From: Diphasiastrum complanatum
Taxonomy: Eukaryota; Streptophyta; Lycopodiopsida; Lycopodiales; Lycopodiaceae
Assembly: GCA_029204225.1 (NCBI GenBank)
Contig: CM055094.1
Location: 19,922,458 to 19,986,457, forward strand
DNA: 64,000 nt
Reading direction: 5' to 3'
Below the pieces are notes generated by a model, which had not been told where the DNA came from, did no database searches, and was given only the letters and a program-made list of their open reading frames with translations. A program made the position numbers and the translations under genes. Positions 35,056 through 47,990 of the stretch are shown here, one piece after another; the stretch's first letter is position 1; every line of letters starts with the position of its first letter.

Positions 35056-35400
35056 GGCTTGCCACATGGCAACCCTCAAGCCTGCATGATTTCCCATGTG
35101 GTAGACCTACGTGGCTTTCCATGTGGAAGTGTGCGATAGGCTTCGCAAATAGCAGACCACGTAGGCAGAGCCTGGTTGGCTTGCCAGCCTATGATGGGCC
35201 TATGTGGCTTGCCATGTGGCTAGCCCCAAGCCTGCATGATTTACCACATGGCAGTCATTCGTGACTTGACACGTTATGACAGCCTTGGTCAATCGCAGGC
35301 CTATGTGTCCTACTACACAAGTCTATGGTAGGCCATGTGGTAAACCACACAAGCCTATGGTAGGAATATGCGGTTGTAGTTGTAGCCTCAACTCGTCGTA
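35056..35400 (-). repeat. Palindrome-rich A array, copy 4
   Basis: Reverse-complement counterpart of 12.95-13.28 kb, lying on the transcribed side of the P module at 35.46-35.88 kb. Confidence 0.8.
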
Positions 35401-35458
35401 TGTTGCCCTTTCTAAAATCCCTGGAATCACCGGCCATTGTACAATCCCCGGGAATGGA

Positions 35459-35880
35459 CTTATATAGGAGAAAAAAGTTGGCACGTGTGAATCCCAGGGA
35501 CACGTGGCCCAGTCAGTAGCTGACATGTGGAACCACACATTTGTATACGCATGTGTGAAACTACACGTCTGGATCAACACGTGTGGGATCCCACGTGGGG
35601 ACACATGGCCGAATGGATCAGCGACGTGTTCTTGCACGTATCGGCTCGCACGAGTGGTCACGTGGCCCAATTAGTACCTGACGTGTGGGACCACACTTCT
35701 GTATCCGCATGTGTGAAACTTGCACATGTGGCCATGTGGTCGAATGGTTTGGTGACATGTGTTCTGGCGTGTGTTAGCTCGCACGTGTGGGCATGTGTTC
35801 GAATGGCAGATTGACGTGTATTGTAGCACGTGTGGACGGTTGTATTACATGCCATAGATCTGATTCGTTGTTGGATCGAC
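35459..35880 (-). promoter_or_regulatory. P module, inverted copy
   Basis: Seven CACGTG cores over 35.48-35.83 kb and TATATAA (minus strand) at 35460-35466. Direction of transcription would be leftward into 35.40 kb. Three fewer sites than at 12.5 kb; several have decayed to CGCATG, CACATG or GACGTG. Confidence 0.55.
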
Positions 35881-35934
35881 GAGTGTACGACTTGGGTTTT
35901 ATTGGTTTTAGCTATATAAATGTTGTTTGATCAG

Positions 35935-36127
35935 TTAAAACATCTCGCAAAGTTTTGGATTTTCACTCCCTGTAGCTCTTGGTGTGTGAACCAAATGCCA
36001 TTCCACCTTAAAATCACCTATTCTAGGAACATTGAGTGGTGTGTCGCTCATATGATTCTTAATTATCTCTGGATATTCTGTTTTACTAAAAATCCAAAAT
36101 AGAATTTCATGATCTTCTTTAAAACCA
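35935..36127 (-). pseudogene. Terminal-exon-like frame, inverted copy
   Basis: Mirror of 12197-12387, open to TAA. The acceptor dinucleotide AG is TG here, and Y-module homology resumes just beyond 36128. Confidence 0.35.
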
Positions 36128-36790
36128 GTTTGAAACTTGTTTCCTGTCTTTCGTCCTTTGGTGAGCTGGTAAGGTGGATCCTTTCAGATTTTTTCTCGAC
36201 AATGGAGAATATTCTGTGGGAAGATCAATATGGAGATGATATTTAGACATCTTAATAATCGATAGATTAATCTAGTAGAAAACCAACTTGTTATATATCT
36301 TGTAAGCTATTAAAACTCGTCTTAGTTATAAAAAAAAATTAATTGGAAAAGTTTGAAATGACCTTGGCGCTCTTTTTGATCCATCACACTCCAAGTTTCT
36401 TGCTTTATATGCAAAATCAAAGCTTTGTAGTTACGAGCAAAATAAGCAAAATATTTTTTCAATAGATGTGTGTTGAAATTGCAAATTTCTGAATTGCAAA
36501 ACTTTGAAATAACCTTGCCGTTCCATTTGATCCAACACACTCCGTATTTTCTGAATTTCAAGATTCACGTTGGCGCTCATTGTGATCCAAAATATTGAAA
36601 GTTTCTTGCCATGATTTTCAGATCGATAAGACTGGTTTTCTTTGATGTGAACACTTTCAGTAGTTGGAAATAAAACTTTGATGTGCAATACGATTTGCAT
36701 TTACATGAGAAGTTATGTTAGTTAATGGTAGAAAATAGAATCTTGAAGTATGGACCCCACGCGTTGCGGCTATCCAACTTCTAGTTAACT
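36128..36790 (-). pseudogene. Y module copy 6, downstream part
   Basis: Contains the MSKYHLHID start region (near 36.25 kb) and the triple-motif spacer (36.33-36.62 kb), truncated at the same AGGAAAC point as Y2. Confidence 0.55.
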
Positions 36791-38400
36791 ACATACGTTA
36801 CTAGTGAGGTCAAGCTCCATATCATCTGATGAAGCATGACGATTCGCTCATATCTTAGTCCTTTGCCTGGATTGTTGTGTTGGTGGTGGTTGGACCAGTG
36901 TGGTGGTGTCTTCATGTTGAGCAAAAGATTCTTCAGCAGAATGATCCTTCGTCTGTGACATAGAGGACATGGGTGTCTTTCTCGATGTAAGCTTCACTAG
37001 GCCGACCGTTTGGTGCTTTGCAGTTGGCCCTTGTGGAGAGAAGGAACTCTTTCTCTTTTGAGAAGCCGCTTGCGTGGAATCTGTTGCAATAGGCCTGGAA
37101 GTGGAGTTGGTATTCTTGGCTGGTTCTGAGGGAGTCTCCCAAGCTTTTCTCTGCTAGCATCAAGTGGTCTCGAACTCGAAGTCGGTGGCTCAACTGCTAC
37201 AGTGACATCTATTAGAAGATCGCCCAATAACTGGAGGTTTGCTTGTTCTTGATATAGTCATGGAGGCAGTTGGAAGCAAACTGGGCCCAGTCATAAAGGT
37301 TCTGATCGTGTAGTCTAGAATCAACCATCATGTGGAATAGTTTCATGGGGATACGCATGATCTTGGACCTATAGCGCTATGTATATTTTGTTAGATAGGC
37401 GCATGGAGTAGCTAAGGGCTTATCATTTATGACCTCGATGTTGACTGTGTTTGGTCCCCTAGGGAAGCCAAATGTATTGAGGTCAGCTCCAGAAATAGGG
37501 ATAATATAAACAAAATTTTGGTTAGGAGGTAACATGAACTGGAAAATCTGTCGGTGTGGTTATAAGCAATATGCAATGGAAATGGGCTCTGATAGCCACT
37601 GAAAAGAGGAAGTTGGAACTCTATGTGGCTCAAGAACTAGTGTGCCTCCTGGTACCAAGTGTTCATCTCAGAGATATTGAGGCTTTCCATGGTGATGTCA
37701 ATTATGTCTTGAGTTGGGTCATCAGAACTGGAAGATGTTGTGGCAGACATGTTTTGGACTCGGCTGATGACTCTGTTGAAGGTTCGGCTCTGGTAACAGA
37801 CAGGTGGAGTCTCGGCTCGATCGACTATGGAGGGCTTTGGATCGGTCGACTTTTGATGGACTCGGCTCAGTCAGCTTTGTATGCAGAGTATGGACGCTCA
37901 GTTCGTTCCATAGCGAATGCAGAGTATGTACGCTCACCTCGGTCCACGGTGATTGTAGAGTATGGGGGCGCGACTCTATGAGCAGTGTATGTAGAGTATT
38001 GCTCGGTAGTGTATGGAGAAAAGAAATTTGTGGAAAAATTTGGAGCAATTTCGCTCTGATAGGATGTGGAAACGATGATGTTTCTTCGCGATAATGTACT
38101 AGTAGAGAGATTTCAACCCAAATCAGTGTTGAATGTGTGGTTTTGACAAGCTCCAGTAGCACTACCCCTCAGCATTCTCATGCTAGATGTGACGATTTTT
38201 GTGTAATGTAGCAAGTCTTGGCAGCTTAGGGTTTTTGAAAATGGATGATGATGGCACTATGGATCCGCGGTGGATGTATGTAGATGGTGTCCAAGGTTGC
38301 GAAGGAGTAATCAAGCACGGTCGTAGCGAATGATAGATTGCCACTAAAAGATGGAAAATCGATGCTTTGAAGCTATAGCTTTTCAAAGCTTCTGAATTCC
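36791..38400 (-). pseudogene. Y module copy 6, upstream part
   Basis: Includes SLGDSLRTSQEYQLHFQAYC (36933-37193), the VYII part with a deletion near 37440, DDPT, minisatellite (three units, 37.88-37.98 kb) and the leader KASIFHLLVAIYHSLRPC. The opposite strand is open for 141 codons over the minisatellite (37556-37981). Reverse-complement partner of Y2. Confidence 0.6.
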
Positions 38401-39890
38401 ATTTCCATGCTTGAAGAAGGAAGTACCAGCATCAAATCTTCTCCCATCAGAGTTTGTTTTCATTTCCTAAGAAGCATGCATGGCAGCACGGCAGTAAACC
38501 GTGATATTGTGAATTTTTGTAATGTTCTACAACATTTGCTTACATACATAGCTACACCAAATGAGAAAATTAAGGACCTAGATTCTTAAAGAGTTTTATG
38601 AGGTTGAAGTTCTAGTTTTTCTACAAATCGACTTCCTCTGAAAGTTTCTTTTTGGCGGAAATGATGCTATTATACCAAGTGTAGGCTAAGTTATAATGGC
38701 AAAGATCGAGTTCACAGCTCACCATGATTATGATCATTTGCAAGTAGCCTATTATAAGCAAATTGTGCTGCACTTTCGTGTTATTTTAGCACATTTGAAT
38801 GTAGCTTGTGATATTATTGGTTCGATATTCTAGTAGCTTTTTTGCACCATTTAAGGTAAGAGAAAGAGAGCACAATCAGATAATGATGCAATAGGTTCCA
38901 GAAAAATGTAAATCTGTTGTTCCGGTATCTCCAATTTCTAGGAATTTGGGCATGAAGACAATCCAGCTCGAATCATGCACAAAAAAATTGATGAGTGTTT
39001 GCCATCTTGTTTGCATGTATGTGATGATTTTTGTTGTTTAATTATATCGATGTCGATTGAAACTATAATAGCAATATTAAAAGTTCAACTTATATTAAAA
39101 GTTTTTTTTCAACTTATCTTGGGGCAAGTTCACAAATAGCAAGGCAACAAATTGGGACTCGGTAAGAACTCACTCCAAATGACTTTTTGAGCTTCACTAA
39201 CTTGTTCTCATGAATTTATCATTGTGTCTAACTTGCCATATACTAGTTTTATAAGTATTTGCTTGATCCTTTACTCTTAAATGCACCATAATGGTACCCC
39301 CCTTTGCATGTGCCATAGTCCTAGAGCTCTAAAATTAACAATGTATACACATGTATGGAAGTTTTCAAGACATACTGATGTTTTTGAATCCACTTGTCTT
39401 TAAGCTTAAACATGTTCTTTGTAGTTCCTGAAGAAGTCTTGAAAGTTTGAAGCTTGTGTGTTAAGCCAAGTGTTGTTGTAGTTCATTGTAGATGCTTGGA
39501 GTTGATTATTGGCCACCTCCAAGGACATAGCCTTGAAAAAATTTGTCTAGGCCCCTTCATTTTTTAACGCTTGCTTCTTGTACAATTAAATTACCTTCCA
39601 ATTTTTTCAAGCCTATTTGTGGTAAAGTATCTCACATCTCTATGGAACATATGCACAAAAGTGAATCACTTTCTGCCACGTGATGATAGTGATACATTGT
39701 GCACTAGGGAATCACATTGTTGATAAGTTGGATTCACATTTACATCATGAAGCAAATAGTCTTGTAAGTTTCGTGTTCAAGTGGATCGGAAGCTCACTCC
39801 AATGGATGTTGAGATTAATATATCATGCTATCTCTAGCCTAATAGCCACACACTAGACGTTTGGATCCAGAAAATATTCACACAAAGGGA
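38401..39890 (+). other. K module 5' flank fragments
   Basis: 38.40-39.30 kb matches the inverse of 8.93-9.80 kb. 39.30-39.72 kb shows nothing I can assign apart from T-rich sequence. 39.72-39.89 kb again matches the K flank (TTGATAAGTTGGATTCACAT). No gene supported. Confidence 0.55.
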
Positions 39891-40334
39891 CACAGGTCTA
39901 TCACGTAGGTCTGCCACGTAATTTTCAATCAATCAAAAGGAAGGTAGATCCTTATCTTTAGTACTGTAATAGTTAGTTCTTAGACTTACTGAGATCTTAG
40001 AAATTAAATTTTAGGGTCAGCCCAAAGTTTTTGACAAGTGCTCATCAAGTGAATGCAATTCTAGTCAAGATTGTGTTCAATTTTGCTTGATTTGTGATAT
40101 AGTTTGGATTGATTAATGCTTGATGATTCAACTGATCTTGTAGGAATTATTTGAAGAGGCATATTTATGTGCATATGATTCCTTTTGGTTCAGGTTAGGT
40201 GAATCCTATATCCTTGTGAAGTCGAGATCAAGGAGGAGGCAGTTCTACATCCAATTTTTATGTAAATTCAAGCTAGTTTCCATTCTTGTTAACATTAATA
40301 GATATGATTTGGCTTAAGATCGGGTAGGATCTTA
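39891..40334 (+). mobile_element. Copia leader segment
   Basis: Same sequence as 45358-45716, where it directly precedes a Copia gag start, so it is probably an element 5' leader. The sub-segment GATTCAACTGATCTTGTAGG to GGTTCAGGTTAGGT recurs at 21.26 and 27.3 kb. Confidence 0.5.
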
Positions 40335-40982
40335 TTGAGAGGTCAAGTTTTGAGCTTTATCAAGTCCCTAGGTAGTGGGATATCTAGTCTTTTAATCATT
40401 TCTATTTTGCATCTATTCAAGAAGAAGCAAACTCAAAGTCCAGCAAATGTTGGTCAAGAGGAAGAGGAGAGCTCTCATGAAGATTTTGTCATGATGCCAA
40501 GTTTCTCTTCTTCAAGCATAAGAGGTGAAGACCCTTGGTGGATAGATAGTGGGGCTAGCTCCCACATGACAAATAAGAGGGAGTATTTTTCAACCTTATC
40601 TACCTATGAAGGACCTATCAAGTCAATTTTTACAGCAAATAATTATGCTTGTAAGATAGAAGAAATAGGATCCATACCTTTATGCTTGGAATTTTCAAGG
40701 AAAATCAAGATTGATGGAGTACTGTACATTTCTAGTATCACTAAGAACTTGCTTAGTGTAGGACAATTGCTTGACAATGGTTTGATTGCGGAGTTCGCCA
40801 CAAATACATGTAACATCGAGAAGGATGGGAAGATCATTGCTAAAGGCATAAGGTTTGGAAGATTGTTCAAACTAGATGCCTATTTGAATGCTAATATTGT
40901 GATGCTAGCCAGGGAGACCAAGTTATCCAAACATATTCTACAGCACAAAAGACTTGGCCACATCAACTCAGAATCCATGTAG
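40335..40982 (+). pseudogene. Copia protease and GAG-pre-integrase fragment
   Basis: From FKKKQTQSPANVGQEEEESS the frame continues through WWIDSGASSHMTNKREYFST and the full protease, then KLDAYLNANIVMLA and HKRLGHINSESM, the start of the pre-integrase H-R-L-G-H motif. It is the only uninterrupted natural order of protease into integrase in the window. The first ~28 residues come from unrelated leader sequence. It stops at 40980-40982; integrase and RT are absent. Confidence 0.85.
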
Positions 40983-41055
40983 ATCATGTGCGAGGAGGAG
41001 CCTGCCTCAGGACTTCCAAGATCCTTAGCAAAGTTTATATGATGTTCTAACTCTC

Positions 41056-41319
41056 TACAATGACAACATTTCAGTCCAACACCTTGCAACCAACCCAATC
41101 TTCCATGCAAGACCAAAACATATCAAGATCTCTCATCATTTTGTGTCACAGGAGGTGCAATCTAAGGAGATATCTTTGGAGCATGTGGCAAGTAGTGAAT
41201 GTGTTGCTGATATCCTCACTAAACCACTTCAAAGAGCTGCATTTGTGAAGTTAAGGTCAGCCCTAGGGTTGATAGCAATTCTATGTTATCTTCAAACTAG
41301 TTGTGAGGAGGAGTGTTAA
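41056..41319 (+). pseudogene. Copia RNase H C-terminal fragment
   Basis: YNDNISVQHLATNPIFHARP, then KHIKISHHFVSQEV and ADILTKPLQRAAFVKLRSAL, ending TAA at 41317-41319. This is the DN-S catalytic region to the C-terminus. Between the pre-integrase end at 40.98 kb and here most of pol is deleted, leaving an internally deleted element. Confidence 0.88.
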
Positions 41320-41940
41320 ATTTACACAAGCTAGTTTGCATAAATTCCACTTGTAAATGACTTTGAGGCCATGATGTGGGATGTCACACGTGCCAGAAGC
41401 ATATGATACGTTATTCTAAGTCAAATTATTAACCTAGCTTTGCAATGGTACCTTTGGAATGTGTCCAAAGAGTGCATAGATAGGGTAGAGAAAAAGTAGG
41501 AGCTTAAAATAGCAATTTTTGCATTGTTTTTGGATCTCAAGGTATCGACCCTAAATAGGGTGGACCAGTGGATCTTTAGGTTGGATGTTAGGGTTAGGTT
41601 GTGATGATTACATAGAAGCCGTAATACGCTCAAATTCGAGCTCCACATGTATAAATATGTGATGGTATTTCCATCCAATTATGAGCAAAATTGAGATTTT
41701 CCTTCTTGACTAGTTTAAGTCTATGATTTGACTGATGAATGCTATTGGCTTATGATTTTTTATGATCATTGAATGAGATTGGAGCTGCAGGTATAGTATG
41801 CAGGCAACAGCAAGCCGTACATCCACATGTGTGAAGAGTTTTGGAGATAATTCATGGAGTTCAAGCCAAGATAAACTAGGAATCAATGCATTGATTAGTA
41901 ATCTAGCTTCTAGATCTTGTTTGGATTTTAAGTAGGTGCT
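41314..41940 (+). mobile_element. Probable Copia 3' LTR start
   Basis: Purine tract GAGGAGGAG directly before TGTTAAATTTACACAAGC marks a likely 3' LTR start. I cannot find the far end with confidence, so the right limit is approximate. It overlaps the RNase H stop, as is common. It contains CACACGTGCC at about 41387. Confidence 0.5.
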
Positions 41941-43660
41941 TTCTCCATCATTTCTAGTATCAAATGAGTTTATTTTGCTGTATTTTTATCAAAAAGAACC
42001 CCAACCTCCTGCTAGTGAAAAAGTGGGTGATAAAGGGGAGTTTGCTGATGTCCTAGTTCAGGATAAATGTGGTTACAGTTGTCAAGGAAATTGTGGAAGA
42101 GGTGTCAATTGACACTGCAATGGCTCCTTCAAAAAAACAAAAAAATGTAAATGATCTTGATGATTTCTGGGAGTAATAAATTCTCTTTTATTTTAGAAAA
42201 CAATTGCGTTTATATTTCTTGAAATATTGTGTATTGAAATCTTTTTGATTAATTTAATGTTTTTAAATTTGTATGTATTAAAAACATAGATTTAGCAGTT
42301 TTTTAAATATTAGCAAAACTAAAATTGCAACGAACTGTCAAGTTTTTAATATTTTATTTTTTCGTTGTGTTTTTATAAGAAGTTTTTAGAAATAATTTCA
42401 TTTGCAATCATTTAATGTTTAAATATAAGTAAAGATTTAAATACTGATTAAAATTTTGTCATAAGCAAAAAGGTTTTTTTTAGTTATTCTAATGGTTGTG
42501 TCCAGTGGTTTTATTTTGAATAGTATTATTATTTCATATAAGTTAATTCGTAATTATTAACAAAAATCTATTAACAAAATTTTAGTAGGTTGATTAATTT
42601 TCTTGCAAAATACAACATTTTTTTTAGCATTACAATATCTTTATTTGAAGCATTATAAATATGGATATTTTTTTTATAAAATTAAAAAAAAAAGACAGAA
42701 AAGAAATGGGTCTCCATGTCATTTTTTTTTTTTGGGTCATCGTGTTTCATGATGAACAATATTAGTAAATTCTTCCCTGGTGCATTCTTCCAAAATCAAA
42801 TGAATGGCTTTTGTCTTTGGCTACACAAGCTCGCCAGAGATGTTGTCAAGTCACACCTACTTTTCTCTTTTTATGCCAGCACATGATTGATTTGCTGCAA
42901 ACCCTTCTGCTAAACTCCTTGCCAACTTAGGAGATGCTGAAAACATCAGAGAGATTGAACGCCTCCTCAAAAGACCAAATTTTTTCGCTGTCCAAGATAA
43001 ATTCTTCCAAAACTCAAATGAAAGACCTGGTTCTTTCAACCTAAACAACCCTAGTTTGGTGGTTTCTGGACAAAATATGAGAAAAAGAAAGAAGTATACA
43101 TGATATAAAGGAAAGAAAGGACAAGGGAGTGGTGCAAAAGAAGACTTACCGGCTAAAAGACTAAACTTTTACAGGGATTAACTGGCTCGCAGGATGTTGA
43201 GGATCTGCATAGAAGAACTCTCACTAGGAATACGGTGGATCGACTACAACTCAGCACACACAAGGACAAGGCAAAGATATTTTTATATTTACGCTACTGT
43301 AATAGAATGTTTGAGACCATTCATGTGAGACACTTTTACACTTGTATTTTATTACAGATCTTTGGCCTTATATACACAAGTCCTTCCATGATATTGTGTT
43401 TGCTTGGTCATACTTACCTAACATCAAAAGTGAATGGTACTTTTTGTTTGATGTTTTCTGCAATTTTGAAATTGAAAATCTATCTTTATGTTCTTGCTCT
43501 TTTCTGAAACATTTCAAAGATTTCATTTTGGAAAAAATTGACTATGAGCTTAAAACAGACTTCAATATAATTAGAAGTATGTACCTCAGAAAATCTTACC
43601 TATTTAGGAAAAACATCATTGAACTCTTGTTTTAAATCTTGCATTAAAAGCTGTTCTTGA
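41941..43660. repeat. B module, tandem array copy 1
   Basis: 41.94-42.18 kb is unassigned. 42.18-42.7 kb is AT-rich. Minus 42857-43048 encodes GLSFEFWKNLSWTAKKFGLL; plus 43342-43635 encodes HDIVFAWSYLPNIKSEWYFL with a longer end (KSYLFRKNIIELLF). Its overlapping frame 43235-43507 is a shadow. Confidence 0.6.
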
Positions 43661-43662
43661 TG

Positions 43663-43890
43663 CTAATTTTTGGTGTTAAAGCATGTTAACACATTCACAT
43701 CATCATTCACATCACAATGCATACGAGATTTCAAAATAAGATGAAAAAGCTCATACTTAGAATCATGTAGTTTTTCCATAACTTCCGCCGAGCAAACCAT
43801 CGATGATGGGAGTACATTAGTCTCCCCATAAATAGAGACTATCTGGTCAAACTTATCTTTAAATAACATAGTATGGTTTTTAAAATCTAT
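43663..43890 (-). pseudogene. Ty3-type protease remnant (G4)
   Basis: Keeps only the part after ILGYDWF: FKDKFDQIVSIYGETNVLPS to NVLTCFNTKN. A 12-bp insertion (CATCATTCACAT duplicate) adds NDDV relative to G2. It is cut at AAATCTATT/TACAAGTGG, the same joint to Y as at 49.36 and 52.54 kb. Confidence 0.6.
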
Positions 43891-44545
43891 TTACAAGTGG
43901 AGTCTCGGCTCGATCGACTGTGGAGGGCTTCGGATCAGTCGACTTTTGATGGACTCGGTTCAGTCAACTTTGTATGCAGAGTATCGACGCTCAACTTGGT
44001 CCACAGTGAATGCATAGTATGGACGCTCGGCTCGGTCCATGGTGATTGCAGAGTATGGGGGCTCGGCCCTATGAGCAGTGTATGTAGAGTATTGCTCGGC
44101 AGTGTATGGAGACTAGAAATTTGTGGAAAAATTTGGAGCAATGTCGCTCTGATAGGATGTGGAAACGATGATGTTTCTTCGCGATAACGTACTAGTAGAG
44201 AGCTTTCAACCCAAATCGGTGTTGAATGTGTGGTTTTGACAAGCTCCAGTAGCACTACCCCTCAGCATTTGGCTTGTGCTAGATGTGACGATTTTTGTGT
44301 AATGTAGCATGTCTCGGCAGCTTAGGGTTTTTGAAAATGGATGATGATGGCGCTCTGGATCCACGGTGGATGTATGTAGATGTTGTCCAAGTATGCATAG
44401 ATGTGACGATTCTTGAGTAATGTAGATGTAGATGGTGTCCAAGGATGCGAAGGAGTAATAAAGCATGGTCGTAGCAAATGATAGATCGCCACTAAAAGAT
44501 GGAAAATCAATCCTTTGAAGCTATAGCTTTTCAAAGCTTCTGAAT
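43891..44545 (-). pseudogene. Y module fragment, copy 7
   Basis: Minisatellite part (three units) plus leader only; VYII and later exons are absent. A partial tandem repeat of the AGATGTGACGATT segment lies at 44.28 and 44.40 kb. Confidence 0.6.
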
Positions 44546-45357
44546 TCCATTTCCATGCTTGAAGAAGGAAGTGCCAGCATCAAATCTTCTCCCATCAGAG
44601 TTTGTTTGCATTTCCTAAAAAGCATGTATGGCAGCATGGCAGTAAAGCATGATATTGGGACTTTTTTGTAATGTTCTGCAACATTTGCTTACATACATAG
44701 CTACACCAAATGAGAAAATTAAGGACCTAGATTCTTAAAGAGTTTTATGAGGTTGAAATTCTAGTTTTTCTACAAATCAACTTCCTCTGAAAGATTCTTT
44801 TTGGTGGAAATGATGCTAGTTATACCAAGTGTAGGCTAATTTGTAATGGCAAAGATCGAGTTTGCAGCTCACCATGATTATGATCATTTGCAAGTAGCCT
44901 ATTATAAGCAAATTGTGCTGCACTTTAGTGTTATCTTAGCACATTTGAATGTAGCTTGTGATATTATTGGTTCGATATTCTAGTAGCTTTTTTGCGCCAT
45001 TTAAGGTAAGAAAAAGAGAGCACAATCTTTAACGCTTGCTTCTTGTACAACCAAATTACCTTCCAATTTTTTCAAGCCTATTTGCGGTAAAGTGTCTCAC
45101 ATCTCTATGGAAAATATGCACAAAAGTGAATCACTTTCTGCCACGTGATGATAGTGATACATTATGCACTAGGGAATCACATTGTTGATAAGTTGGATTC
45201 ACATTTACATCATGAAGCAAATAGTCTTGTAAGTTTCGTGTTCAAATGGATCGGAAGCTCACTCCAATGGATGTTGAGATTAATATATCATGCTATCTCT
45301 AGCCTAATAGCCACACACTAGATGTTTGGATCCAGAAAATATTCACACAAAGGGACA
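44546..45357 (+). other. K module 5' flank fragment
   Basis: Matches 38.40-38.88 and 39.58-39.89 kb joined without the middle part. No gene. Confidence 0.55.
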
Positions 45358-46500
45358 TAGGTCTACCATGTAGGTCTGCCACGTAGTTTTCAATCATTCA
45401 AAAGGAAGGTAGATCCTTATCTTTGGTACTATAATAGTTAGTTCTTAGACTTATTGAGATCTTAGAAATTAAATTTTAGGGTCAGCCCAAAGTTTTTGAC
45501 AAGTGCTCATCAAGTGAGTGCAATTCTAGTCAAGATTGTGTTCAATTTTGCTTGATTTGTGAGATATTTGGATTGATTATTGCATGATGATTCAACTGAT
45601 CTTGTAGGAATGATTTGAAGAGGCATATTTATGTGCATATGATTCCTTTTGGTTCAGGTTAGGTGAATCCTATATCCTTGTGAAGTCGAGATCAAGGAGG
45701 AGGCAGTCGAGATCAATGAATGCATATCTTTTGGATTTACATGATAGATTGAATGCTTCTAATTATTCAATTTGGAAGCTAAGAATTGAATCAATCCTTA
45801 TTTTACAAGATCTAATGGATATAGTGAGTGGCGAAGAGGATGAGCCTATTCACCCTCGAGAAGCTACAAAATACAAAAGGAGGTGGAAGGGGCTCTCCAT
45901 CGTATAAAATGAATGTAGCTCATGAGCTTCTTAAGGAGGTAGGTGCTTGCATCTTGGCTCAAGAATCATGGGAAACTCTTCAAAAGATATATGAATCCAA
46001 GAATACTTCAAGGTTGATATCCTTGAAGAATCAAATCCATATGTGCTGAGAGTCAAGGACTTAAACAAAGAGCTTTCTTACATAGGAGATTCTATTAAGG
46101 AAAGTGAACTTGTTCAATCAATCTTGAATGGTTTAAGTATGGATTTTGCTAAATTGGTGCAAGGCTATGCAATCATGGGCAAGTTGCCTTCACTTGAAGA
46201 TCTCCAAGGATTCCTCATGGTCGAGGAGAGTAGGAGAACTCACATCAAGTCAAGGATGCAGAAGCTCTCCCTCAATGATGGAGATGACAAGGCTTTTTTC
46301 ATCAAGGTCAAGAGAAAATACAAAGGCAAAGGTGTTGCATTCAAGAAGAACCAAGTCAAAGCTCGAGCAAGCCAAAGAAGGATAAGTCGAAGATCAAATG
46401 CTACTTTTGTGGCAAGACATGGCACTATGCCTCGGAGTGCATCAAGAAGAAGCAAACTCAATGTCAAGAAAACCTTGGTCAAGAGGAAGAGGAGAGCTCA
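45358..46500 (+). pseudogene. Copia leader and gag, frameshifted
   Basis: After the leader the gag starts near 45716 (MNAYLLDLHDRLNASNYSIW, LRIESILILQDLMDIVSGEE). A frameshift near 45885 leads to KMNVAHELLKEVGACILAQE and another near 46040 to RVKDLNKELSYIGDSIKESE. The normal zinc knuckle region is read out of frame. At 46500 gag breaks into the Y minisatellite at the shared word GAGCTC. Confidence 0.8.
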
Positions 46501-47080
46501 GTCCACGGTGATTGCAAAGTATGGGGGCTCGGCTCTTCGAGCAGTGTATGTAGAGTATTGCTCGGCAGTGTATGGAGACTAGAAATTTGTGGAAAAATTT
46601 GGAGCAATGTCGCTCTGATAGGATGTGGAGACGATGATGTTTCTTCGCGATAACGTACTAGTAGAGAGCAACCCAAATCGGTGTTGAATGTGTGGTTTTG
46701 ACAAGCTCCAGTAGCACTACCCCTCACCATTTGGCTTGTGCTAGATGTGACGATTTCTGTGTAATGTAGCATGTCTCGGCAGCTTATGATTTTTGAAAAT
46801 GGATGATGATGGCGCTCTGGATCCACGGTGGATGTATGTAGATGGTGTCCAAGGATGCGTAGATGTGACGATTCTTGTGTAATGTAGCATGTCTCAGCAG
46901 CTTAGGGTTTTTGAAAATGGAGATTGATGGCACTCTGGATCCATGGTGGATGTATGTACATGGTGTCCAAGGATGCGAAGGAGTAATAAAGCATGGTCGT
47001 AGCGAATGATAGACCGCCACTAAAAGATGGAAAATCAATCCTTTGAAGCTATAGCTTTTCAAAGCTTCTGAATTCCATAT
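46501..47080 (-). pseudogene. Y module fragment, copy 8
   Basis: About one minisatellite unit plus the leader, with the AGATGTGACGATT to GATGCG segment duplicated in tandem (46.75 and 46.86 kb). Confidence 0.6.
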
Positions 47081-47990
47081 GCCTCCATGTCATTTTTTTT
47101 TCTTGGGTCGTCGTGTTTCATGATGAACAATCTTAGTAAATTCTTCCCTGGTGCATTCTTCCAAAATCAGATGAATGGCTTTTTTCTTTGGCTACACAAG
47201 CTCGCCAGAGATGTTGTCAAGTCACACCTACTTTTCTCTTTTTACGCCAGCACATGATTGATTTGTTGTAAACCCTTCTACTAAACTCCTTGCCAACTTA
47301 GGAGATGCTGAAAATATCAGAGAGATTGAACGCCTCCTCAGAAGACCACGTTTTTCACTGTCCAAGATAAATTCTTCCAAAACTCAAATGAAAGGCCTGG
47401 TTCTTTCAATCTAAACAACCCTAGGTCGGTGGTTTCTGGACAAAATATGGGAAAAAGAAAGAAGTATACATGATATAAAGAAAAGGATGGACAAGACAGT
47501 GGTGCAAAAGAAGACTTACTGGCTAAAAGACTGAACTTTTACAAGTATTAACTAGCTCATAGGATGATGAGGAACTGCATAGAAGAATTCTGACTAGGAA
47601 TACGGTGGATCGACTACAGCTCAGCATGCGCAAGGACAAGCAGAGATATTTTTACATTCACGCTACTGTAATAGAATGTTTGAGACCATTCATGTGAGAT
47701 ACTTTTACACTCGTATTTTATTACAATCTTTGGCCTTATATACACAAGTCCTTCCATAATATTGTGTTTGCTTGGTCATACTTACCTAACATCAAAAGTG
47801 AATGGTACTTTCTGTTTGATGTTTTATGCAATTTTGAAATTGAAAATCTATCTTTATGTTCTTGCTCTTTTCTAAAACATTTCAAAGATTTCATTTCAGA
47901 AAAATTTGATTATGTTCTAACAACGGATTGCAATATAATTAGAAGTATGTACCTCAGAAAATCGTAGCTATTTAGGAAAAACATCATTGA
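47081..47990. repeat. B module, tandem array copy 2 (partial)
   Basis: Holds the GLSFEFWKNL region with a frameshift (47.23-47.42 kb, minus) and the FAWSYLP frame at 47764-47967 (plus). It ends abruptly inside a third B copy (GAACTCC/ATATAAGC). Confidence 0.55.

Noticed and set aside
41421-41678. Minus-strand 85-codon ORF in the LTR-like segment
   Set aside because: Lies in a probable LTR; no homologue among other copies.
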